The notes beneath the pieces were generated by a model that had not been told where the DNA came from, did not search any database, and saw nothing but the letters and a program-made list of their open reading frames with translations. The position numbers and the translations under genes were made by a program. Shown one piece after another: positions 1 to 5,722 of a stretch of 6,393 nt of DNA (positions are counted from its first letter, which is position 1; the number at the start of each line of letters is the position of its first letter). This stretch comes from an uncultured Synergistales bacterium (lineage in GTDB: Bacteria; Synergistota; Synergistia; Synergistales; Aminobacteriaceae): the NCBI GenBank assembly GCA_905233515.1, contig CAJOEQ010000087.1:1-6393 (forward strand), given 5' to 3'.

Positions 1-7
1 GCTAATT

Positions 8-568
8 ATGATTTTATTGCAGTTGCTGCCTTTATTTGTCAGTGAAGAAATCATAAAATCGTGGGAAGATAATTTTATATATTACATGAAGAATCCTGAC
101 GCTTTAAAATCAATGTTAATTGCAAAAGGTTCGGACTCAGAATGGATATTTATTTTAGCGCAAGTTTTACAGGTCATTATCGCGCCGATCCCCGGCCAAG
201 TTGCTGCATTTGCTGGAGGCTTTATATTCGGTTTCTGGAAAGGGTGGCTTTTGACGACTTTAGGATTATTTATCGGGAGTTTTCTTGCGATGGCTGGAGC
301 TAGATTATTAGGCTTTAAACTTGTAAGATTAATAGTGCCTGACAAAATTATAAAGCGTTTTGACTCGGTCATAAATGAAGGCGGTTACATGACATTTTTT
401 ATGATATTCTTGCTGCCTGCATTGCCGGATGATGCTGTGTGTTTTCTTGCTGGATTGACAAAATTAAAATTATTGCCTCTTTCTATAGTGTGCTTAATAG
501 GACGCGCTCCGGGAATGATTGTATTATGCTTGACGGGTGCAGGATTTGCCGGCGGGATTTTTGCATGA
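8..568 (+). CDS. TVP38/TMEM64 (VTT domain) family membrane protein, possibly 5'-partial
   Basis: An integral inner-membrane protein of the TVP38/TMEM64 group, related to the DedA/SNARE-associated VTT superfamily. Members are linked to lipid scrambling and membrane homeostasis, and the role of this one is not known. Using the ATG at 8, hydrophobic segments lie at about residues 47-63, 68-100, 127-147 and 155-176. Family signatures are the PIPGQ turn near 61 followed by a Gly/Phe-rich stretch (AGGFIFGFWKG), and the LPALPDD...FLAGLT block near 136-151. A GRAPG motif sits near 166. The reading frame is still open through the codons before the ATG to the window edge, and no ribosome binding site can be seen in the 7 bases available, so the true start may lie outside. 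The protein stops soon after the GRAPG segment, where relatives usually have one more hydrophobic stretch, so the C-terminus looks short. It converges on the phospholipase D gene. Family call is firm, boundaries are not. Confidence 0.82.
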   Translation: MILLQLLPLFVSEEIIKSWEDNFIYYMKNPDALKSMLIAKGSDSEWIFILAQVLQVIIAPIPGQVAAFAGGFIFGFWKGWLLTTLGLFIGSFLAMAGARLLGFKLVRLIVPDKIIKRFDSVINEGGYMTFFMIFLLPALPDDAVCFLAGLTKLKLLPLSIVCLIGRAPGMIVLCLTGAGFAGGIFA

Positions 569-675
569 TAATTCGCTGCTTGTATAAAAATTTAAAACTA
601 GATAGATAAATATTTCACAAGATAGGCAAGAATAAACGTAAATTTTTGCGTTCTGCTCTACAAAATAAGCGAGTT
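569..675. other. Convergent intergenic spacer without clear terminator
   Basis: This AT-rich gap separates the stop codons of two convergent genes. I looked for a GC-rich hairpin followed by a T run on either strand. The only hairpin found is a low-GC one at 635-652 with no T run behind it. No small gene or RNA is supported here. Confidence 0.5.
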
Positions 676-1713
676 TTATAATATAGAAGCGAGTAAATGC
701 CCTATTTTTTCCTGAAATTTTTGCATGATTGGCCTTTTTTTGCGTTTTGCCGGTAATTGCTCTATACAAGAATTTAAATCGTCAATAAAAATTTTTTCGA
801 GTTTCTGCGACATTTCAGGAGAATATATAAACGCTTGGACTTCGTGATTTATTTCAAAGCTGAGTCTATCTATATTAGCAGATCCTACAGAGGCAATTAA
901 CGAGTCAGCAGTAAGAGTCTTTGCATGAATAAATTTATTATTGTAAGTGAAGACTCTTATATTATTATCAAGTAAGCAGTCAATATAAGAATGTGAAGCC
1001 CATGACGCTAGAATATGATTAGATTTTGCGGGAATAATTAATTTAATATCGACTCCACGTTTTGAGGCATTGAAGAGTGAATCAAGAAATTTTTTATCAG
1101 GCATAAAATAAGGAGTAGTAATCCAGATTCTTTTTTTAGCGTTTGAGATAATATTTATATATTTGTCAGCAATGACTCTAAAATTTTTGTCGTTATCGCT
1201 TGCTAGGATTTTGACGGGCGAGTCATTTACAGGAGAATTTATATTATTGTTATTCCATATGGTAAAGAAAATTTTTTCGAGTTCTTTTACTGGCTGACCT
1301 GAAATTTTTAAATGAGTATCACGCCATTTTTTAAAGTCATCACCGATATTTAAGCCGCCTAAAAATCCCGTTTTGCCGTCAATAGTTATAATTTTCCTGT
1401 GATCTCTGTGAATAAAATTTTTGCTGAATCTAAACGGGTTAAACACGCATATATTCACGCCTGAATCTTTTAATTTATGAATAAAATTTCCCCCGAGTCT
1501 CCAGCTCCCTACAGCGTCGAATATTACATTAACTTTAACGCCTGATCTTGCACGTTCCATTAAGATATTGCTTATATTGCGTCCGAGCGTGTCATCTTTT
1601 ATCATGAAACACTCAAGATTAATATTTTCATTTGCACGGGTCAAAGCGTCCATTATTTCAGTGAATGCCGCCTCGCTGTTAGTTAAGAATTCAGCACTAA
1701 AATTTTCACACAT
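676..1713 (-). CDS. Phospholipase D superfamily, cardiolipin synthase-like enzyme
   Basis: A 345-residue PLD-superfamily enzyme most like the catalytic part of bacterial cardiolipin synthases, which join phosphatidylglycerol with another lipid headgroup donor at the membrane. Two complete HKD motifs are visible: H105-K107-D112 followed by a GGLNIGDDF segment, and H263-K265-D270 followed by GSANID (N280). Also typical are NPFRF near 92, WRDTH at 130-134, PYFMPD at 201-206 and the basic, amphipathic C-terminus near 323-345. Classical cardiolipin synthases are near 480-510 residues with two N-terminal membrane helices. Here they are absent, and an in-frame TAA at 1717-1719 lies two codons before the ATG, so the ORF cannot extend upstream. 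The start lacks an obvious Shine-Dalgarno sequence. A terminator upstream separates it from the PTS operon, so it needs its own promoter, for which I saw no convincing match. It could be another PLD-type phosphatidyltransferase or phospholipase rather than a true cardiolipin synthase. Confidence 0.85.
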   Translation of the reverse strand: MCENFSAEFLTNSEAAFTEIMDALTRANENINLECFMIKDDTLGRNISNILMERARSGVKVNVIFDAVGSWRLGGNFIHKLKDSGVNICVFNPFRFSKNFIHRDHRKIITIDGKTGFLGGLNIGDDFKKWRDTHLKISGQPVKELEKIFFTIWNNNNINSPVNDSPVKILASDNDKNFRVIADKYINIISNAKKRIWITTPYFMPDKKFLDSLFNASKRGVDIKLIIPAKSNHILASWASHSYIDCLLDNNIRVFTYNNKFIHAKTLTADSLIASVGSANIDRLSFEINHEVQAFIYSPEMSQKLEKIFIDDLNSCIEQLPAKRKKRPIMQKFQEKIGHLLASIL

Positions 1714-1775
1714 AATTTATAAATCTAGCAAATTCGAGTAAATAAACATAGTAAGCCTATTTTATCATGACATAA

Positions 1776-1809
1776 TAAAAATCCCCCTGACTCTTTCAAA
1801 TCAGGAGGA
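1776..1809 (-). terminator. Rho-independent terminator of the PTS operon
   Basis: Read on the minus strand, a 9-bp stem (UCCUCCUGA with UCAGGGGGA, one U-G wobble) closes a 10-base loop (1791-1800) and is followed directly by TTTTTATT. On the plus strand the wobble becomes a C-A mismatch and no T run follows, so it should act only on leftward transcripts. It begins about 26 bases after the PTS stop codon. Confidence 0.88.
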
Positions 1810-1835
1810 CTCAAAAATTTTCTTGTTAATAATAA

Positions 1836-3704
1836 TTACGCATTAACGCCGATTTTCACGTTTTCGTAGTCGTCTGAGTTCGTGAGAAGTAAAACAACTG
1901 TATCAGGGTGTCCGGCTGCCTTAATTTTTTCGCGGTCGAACTTCATAATTTTTTGACCCTTTTTGACTTTGTCGCCCTCTTTTACGAAATCTTCGAATCC
2001 GTCGCCTTTCATTTCTACAGTGTCGACTCCGACATGGATTAATACTTCCATATCATTTGCGCCGCTTATGCCGATTGCGTGTTTACTCTCAGCAACTGAA
2101 GAAATTTCGCCGTCAATGGGAGCATAAACAAATCCCTCTTCAGGTTGAATCCCTACGCCCTGGCCAAGTGTACCAGCCGCAAAAGTCGGATCAGGGATTT
2201 CTGTATAGGGAATAACTTTTCCTGCTGTGCACTGTGCAATATCACCGGCTGAAGAAGTTATAACAGTAGCGAACTCTAAAACTTTTTCTTGAGATTCAAC
2301 GGGTGCAGCTTCAGGGACTGCCTCAACTTCGGGGGCTTCTTCCTTCCACATGATCCAAGAAAGAACGAACGCGATACCGCCGGAAATTGCTAATAAAATT
2401 GAGTACTGTACAGGCTGTTGAATTGTCAAATAGCCGGGGATTCCTGTAACGCCGTAAGCAGCCGCGCCGATTCCTGAGAAAGCTCCGTAGATTGCGCCGA
2501 TTGTGCCGCCGATCATACCTGCAATAATGGGCTTGAAGAATCTTAAGTTAATACCGAAAATTGCCGGCTCAGTGATTCCGAGTGCCGCAGAGAGTGAAGA
2601 AGGAATTGCTACAACTTTTGTGCGGTTATTGCGAGCTTTGAGACCGACTGCAAGACATGCCCCGAACTGTGCGAAATTTGCCGCGCTTGCTATTGGCATC
2701 CATGTATTAAGCCCGCCTTCAACTGATAACATACCAGCTTCAATTACGTTATACATGTGATGTAAGCCCATTACAACCGTCCACGGGTAAATTGCTCCCA
2801 TTACTCCGGAGCCGATTGGATTCTTTACGAGGATTTTTGCTGCCTCGAGTACCCATGTTTCAAGCTGTGAGAAAATCGGCCCGATAATCGTAAACGTAAA
2901 GAAAGTAGTAACTAAAACTGTAGTGAAAGGCACGACAAATAAATCAATCATTTCAGGGACGTGCTTATGCAGCCATTTTTCAAGACCGCACATAAACCAG
3001 ACTGAAATAATTACGGGGATTACGTGACCTTGATAGCCGACTTTCTGAACGTTTATAATGAAGTTAAGAATCCTAAAATCCCACGTCGGAATTTGAGACA
3101 TTGTGCCGACAACCCACGCATTGACTAAATTAGCGTGAATCATAGCAAGACCGATAACTGCTCCTAAGAAAGTATTTCCACCGAAGACTCTAGCTGCTGA
3201 AATTGCAACGATGACCGGCAAATAAGCAAATGCCGTGTTAGCTACCATGTCTAAGAAATCATACCATGAAGTATTAGCAAATTCCGGGTAAACTTTGCCC
3301 ATTGCCTCGACAAATCCCATCATGAGACCTGATGCAACAATAGCGGGCAGAATCGGAACAAAAACATCTCCGACAGCTTTTAATATGCGCTTCCAAACTG
3401 GCTGACCTGCTGCTGCGGCGGCTTTAACGTCGTCTTTTGTCGCTTCAGTCATTCCTGTAACGCTCAAGAATTCCGCATAAACTTTGTTGACTGTTCCAGT
3501 GCCGATAATTAATTGCAATTGTCCGTTATTCTCGAACATGCCTTTGACTCCGTCAACGTTCTCAAGAGCTTTCTTGTCGACTTTGCCGTTGTCCTTAATA
3601 ACGAGTCTGAGTCTCGTTGCGCAGTGGGCCGCCTGAGTGATATTCTCACGTCCGCCTATGTGTGAAACAATCTCTTCAGCACATTTTCTGTAATCGAGTG
3701 CCAT
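1836..3704 (-). CDS. PTS sucrose-type transporter subunit IIBCA
   Basis: A 622-residue one-chain enzyme II of the glucose-sucrose PTS family. It takes phosphate from HPr and couples uptake of a sugar through the membrane to its phosphorylation. Domain order is IIB (about 1-85), IIC (about 105-452), a Pro/Glu/Ala/Val-rich linker (about 455-475) and IIA (about 476-622). The IIB phospho-cysteine is C28 in HCATRLRL. The following VKGMF and GTGTVNKVY segments resemble sucrose permeases (ScrA). IIC shows GLHH (H315, H316) and the GITEP motif with E379. IIA has H542 (KHAIG) and H557 (IHVGVDTV), spaced 15 residues apart as in IIA-Glc, where the second is the phosphorylated one. All catalytic residues are present, so it should be active. 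A strong AGGAGGT lies 11 bases before the ATG. It is the last gene of the operon, 24 bases after the HAD gene. Sucrose is the best guess from sequence type, but trehalose, N-acetylmuramate or another disaccharide cannot be excluded. The sampled GC content is clearly higher than in neighbouring genes. Confidence 0.95.
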   Translation of the reverse strand: MALDYRKCAEEIVSHIGGRENITQAAHCATRLRLVIKDNGKVDKKALENVDGVKGMFENNGQLQLIIGTGTVNKVYAEFLSVTGMTEATKDDVKAAAAAGQPVWKRILKAVGDVFVPILPAIVASGLMMGFVEAMGKVYPEFANTSWYDFLDMVANTAFAYLPVIVAISAARVFGGNTFLGAVIGLAMIHANLVNAWVVGTMSQIPTWDFRILNFIINVQKVGYQGHVIPVIISVWFMCGLEKWLHKHVPEMIDLFVVPFTTVLVTTFFTFTIIGPIFSQLETWVLEAAKILVKNPIGSGVMGAIYPWTVVMGLHHMYNVIEAGMLSVEGGLNTWMPIASAANFAQFGACLAVGLKARNNRTKVVAIPSSLSAALGITEPAIFGINLRFFKPIIAGMIGGTIGAIYGAFSGIGAAAYGVTGIPGYLTIQQPVQYSILLAISGGIAFVLSWIMWKEEAPEVEAVPEAAPVESQEKVLEFATVITSSAGDIAQCTAGKVIPYTEIPDPTFAAGTLGQGVGIQPEEGFVYAPIDGEISSVAESKHAIGISGANDMEVLIHVGVDTVEMKGDGFEDFVKEGDKVKKGQKIMKFDREKIKAAGHPDTVVLLLTNSDDYENVKIGVNA

Positions 3705-3728
3705 AATAAAATAATACCTCCTGAAAAA

Positions 3729-4568
3729 TTAAATTAAATTTAAATCTGCAAACGCCTTAGCAAGCCCGTCATCACTAACTGAAGGACATACAATATCAGA
3801 AAGTTTCTTCAGAGCCTCCGCACCGTTCGCCATACAGACACTAGTTCCGACGGTCTGTATCATTTCCAAATCGTTCATACTATCGCCGAAGCCTATAGAG
3901 TCGCTTATAGGAACGCCGAATTTTTCGCAAATTATCTTGACTCCCTTGCCTTTGTCGAATGCTTTATTAATAATTTCGCCGTTAATGCATTGTGAAGTAG
4001 AGCCGCCGACTTTTACTTCCTGAACGATAAAATTAAATTCATCGCCCATTAATTTTTTAGCCTCGTCAAGCTGGGACATATCAAGACACATGATAACTAC
4101 TTTATAAATCGGTGATCCGTCATATTGACTCATTGGCTTAATTCCTAAATTTGCAGATAGAGCTTTTCTCCAGCGTTCAATTTCGCTGTTACCTTCACCC
4201 TGAGAGCTTAAGAATTCGCCTAAATTCTCATCACCCCATGAACCTTTTTCGGCCTCGATTGTGCAAAAAACTCCGTGCTTGTGTAAGGCATTCAAAGCAG
4301 TATCTCTCTGTTCGTCAGTCATGGGATAATTAAATAAAATTTCGTCGCAATTCTCCCCGACTGCAACATAACCGCCCGCACAGGATATAACGCCGTCAAA
4401 TTTGTATTTAAGCAACGGCCTTAACATGTCTGGATTTCTGCCAGTACATAGAAAAATTTTATGTCCATTTGCCCGCGCCTTGTTAATTGCGTCGACAGCA
4501 CTTTGAGGGGGGATATTTTCTCCCGGTTTTGTTAGAGTGCCGTCAATGTCAAGAAATATTAATTTCAC
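3729..4568 (-). CDS. Cof-type HAD-superfamily hydrolase (sugar phosphatase-like)
   Basis: A 279-residue cytoplasmic, magnesium-dependent phosphatase of the Cof/YidA group (HAD subfamily IIB), whose members usually act on sugar phosphates or similar small phosphoesters. The four HAD motifs are intact: motif I DIDGT with nucleophile D7 and acid D9, motif II T42 in CTGR, motif III probably K206 (DKGKG), and motif IV GFGDSMND with D229 and D233. The large cap of type C2 lies between motifs II and III, roughly residues 80-195. Length is normal for the family. The start codon is GTG: a GGGAGG lies 9 bases upstream, and the next in-frame ATG (residue 46) would remove motifs I and II. It sits 27 bases after the nuclease gene and 24 bases before the PTS gene, which suggests co-transcription. 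A role in handling the phosphorylated sugar made by the PTS is plausible but inferred, since substrate cannot be read from the sequence. Confidence 0.93.
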   Translation of the reverse strand: MKLIFLDIDGTLTKPGENIPPQSAVDAINKARANGHKIFLCTGRNPDMLRPLLKYKFDGVISCAGGYVAVGENCDEILFNYPMTDEQRDTALNALHKHGVFCTIEAEKGSWGDENLGEFLSSQGEGNSEIERWRKALSANLGIKPMSQYDGSPIYKVVIMCLDMSQLDEAKKLMGDEFNFIVQEVKVGGSTSQCINGEIINKAFDKGKGVKIICEKFGVPISDSIGFGDSMNDLEMIQTVGTSVCMANGAEALKKLSDIVCPSVSDDGLAKAFADLNLI

Positions 4569-4577
4569 TATTTAATG

Positions 4578-4583
4578 CCTCCC
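4578..4583 (-). promoter_or_regulatory. Ribosome binding site fixing the GTG start of the HAD gene
   Basis: On the minus strand GGGAGG lies 9 bases before the GTG at 4568. This supports the GTG as the true start and keeps the DIDGT catalytic motif in the protein. Confidence 0.8.
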
Positions 4584-4595
4584 ATTTATAAAATT

Positions 4596-5570
4596 TTAAG
4601 CTAACCCGATTTCATGCCTTAAGCCTGTTATAAACTCAATCGGGCGTTTTACTATTGCTGCAATCTGCTCATCTGAAAGCAGGCCGGATCTTATAAAATC
4701 GCAAATACTTTTGCGGATACCTGTTTCGATGCCTTCTTTGTTGCCTTTTGCTTCGGCCTCATCAAGCATTGTTTCAATTAAGCCTTTAGTCCTTTGCATT
4801 TTTTTGCCTCCTTCGAGTACATTATCTACATAATTTCTAAATTTTATGCGATATTCCATATTGCTGAGATTCATAGTGCGCTCAATGTATAAAATAAATA
4901 TTCTGCGTTGATTCCTGTTTAAGCCCTTTTCAGCCAGCAAATTAATTACTATTTTCATGTATTGAAATTTTTGCTTATCTGACTTGCGATACTTGGCCGC
5001 GATTTTCACTGAATATATAAATAAATCAACTAGGCTGTTTCCTGATAATAATTCTTGATCGCTCATTGCATAAGCCTTAACGAGATTATATTTATATTCT
5101 ATTGAAGTCCCGAATAAATCAGCCTTATAAATTCCCGGGTCAGTCTCATTCTTTGGCCTGCTCGCAGTGAGTATAGCCAGCGCAACAGGATTTTTTTTGT
5201 AGTGAATAAATAACAAGCAATAATATCTAAACATTCTGAGAGCAAAATTTTCTCCGCCCTTATTCTGAATCTCAATGTGAAGTAATACCCACTCTTCTCC
5301 GCCGTCTTTGAGGAAAATTTTTAATAATTTATCGACGTATCTTTTAGGAGTCTTGTCGTCATTGTCATTGAAGGCCGCTAAAATATCGTGAAGTTCTTTA
5401 TCAAGAAATTCAGGCTCATGATTTAAATCTGCTTTGACATATAACGACGGAATAAATTTTTCCAGAATCTCGCGCCAGAAATCAGCAATAAAATCTTTCC
5501 AGAGTTCGTCATAATCAAACGCCTCTTGCTGTTCTTGAGTTAAAATATTATTTATTGCATCTTCTGTCAT
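4596..5570 (-). CDS. Rpn family recombination-promoting nuclease/putative transposase (PD-(D/E)XK)
   Basis: A 324-residue protein of the Rpn/YhgA-like group, often annotated as PD-(D/E)XK nuclease family transposase. E. coli Rpn proteins are DNA endonucleases that promote RecA-independent recombination. Visible core features are D80 in a YVDKLLKI strand, then hydrophobic VLLHIEIQ with E100 and Q102, matching the usual D...ExQ form of this fold, then the ALRMFRYY helix near 110-117. The N-terminal part (FIADFWREIL, then the FLDKELHDIL block near 55-64) is also typical. The C-terminal third is charged and helical, with an EAEAKGNKEGIETGIRK stretch near 271-287 common in this family. The fold looks complete. 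In-frame TAA and TGA lie just before the ATG, so no longer N-terminus is possible. The Shine-Dalgarno is unusually far away (15 bases). It leads a likely three-gene operon with a phosphatase and a sugar PTS, an unexpected setting. No flanking inverted repeats were seen that would make it an insertion sequence. Confidence 0.88.
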   Translation of the reverse strand: MTEDAINNILTQEQQEAFDYDELWKDFIADFWREILEKFIPSLYVKADLNHEPEFLDKELHDILAAFNDNDDKTPKRYVDKLLKIFLKDGGEEWVLLHIEIQNKGGENFALRMFRYYCLLFIHYKKNPVALAILTASRPKNETDPGIYKADLFGTSIEYKYNLVKAYAMSDQELLSGNSLVDLFIYSVKIAAKYRKSDKQKFQYMKIVINLLAEKGLNRNQRRIFILYIERTMNLSNMEYRIKFRNYVDNVLEGGKKMQRTKGLIETMLDEAEAKGNKEGIETGIRKSICDFIRSGLLSDEQIAAIVKRPIEFITGLRHEIGLA

Positions 5571-5585
5571 GAGTTATCAAGAAAA

Positions 5586-5592
5586 CTCCTTT
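5586..5592 (-). promoter_or_regulatory. Distant Shine-Dalgarno upstream of the nuclease gene
   Basis: Minus-strand AAAGGAG is the only good ribosome binding site in the leader. It lies 15 bases from the ATG at 5570, longer than usual, but only 5 bases from a TTG at 5580-5578 that is out of frame with the nuclease. See the finding on the possible overlapping leader frame. Confidence 0.55.
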
Positions 5593-5639
5593 AAAATATA
5601 TAAATTTTTATAAGCTGTGAAAATATGTTGAATAAGAAA

Positions 5640-5668
5640 ATTATAATATCAAATTTTTATACAGGCAA
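5640..5668 (-). promoter_or_regulatory. Predicted sigma-70-type promoter of the Rpn-HAD-PTS operon
   Basis: On the minus strand TTGCCT (5668-5663) is followed after 17 bases by a perfect TATAAT (5645-5640). Transcription would start near 5633, giving a leader of roughly 60 bases before the nuclease ATG. I saw no antiterminator-type hairpin in that leader. Confidence 0.65.
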
Positions 5669-5687
5669 TAAAGCAAGGTGCTATAAT
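5658..5687 (+). promoter_or_regulatory. Predicted sigma-70-type promoter of the MATE gene
   Basis: On the plus strand TATACA (5658-5663, four of six consensus bases) is followed after 18 bases by a perfect TATAAT (5682-5687). Transcription would start near 5694, about 29 bases before the MATE start codon. Its -35 box shares base 5663 with the -35 box of the leftward promoter. Confidence 0.6.
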
Positions 5688-5722
5688 CACGTAAAAAAAA
5701 CTTGTTAAAGAAATCTCATAAT

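Noticed and set aside
82..372. Leftward 96-residue open frame inside the VTT gene
   Set aside because: It is fully antisense to a recognised gene, and its composition is that of a shadow frame.
635..652. Hairpin between the convergent genes as a shared terminator
   Set aside because: The stem is only seven pairs, low in GC with a wobble, weaker on the minus strand, and no T run follows on the plus strand.
524..769. Leftward 81-residue open frame across the convergent spacer
   Set aside because: It overlaps the PLD gene 3' end on the same strand in another frame, also overlaps the VTT gene end, has no ribosome binding site and resembles no family.
1714..1780. Promoter for the PLD gene
   Set aside because: A TACTAT-like -10 exists on the minus strand, but no acceptable -35 stands at the right distance, so I do not call it.
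2503..2760. Rightward 85-residue open frame inside the PTS gene
   Set aside because: It is antisense to the conserved IIC domain and has no family features or start signals.
4151..4333. Rightward 60-residue open frame inside the HAD gene
   Set aside because: It is antisense to the cap domain of an intact enzyme and has no supporting signal.
4596..5570. Nuclease gene as part of an insertion sequence
   Set aside because: Although the family is often labelled transposase, I saw no terminal inverted repeats or target-site duplication, and the gene sits in close register with the next gene.
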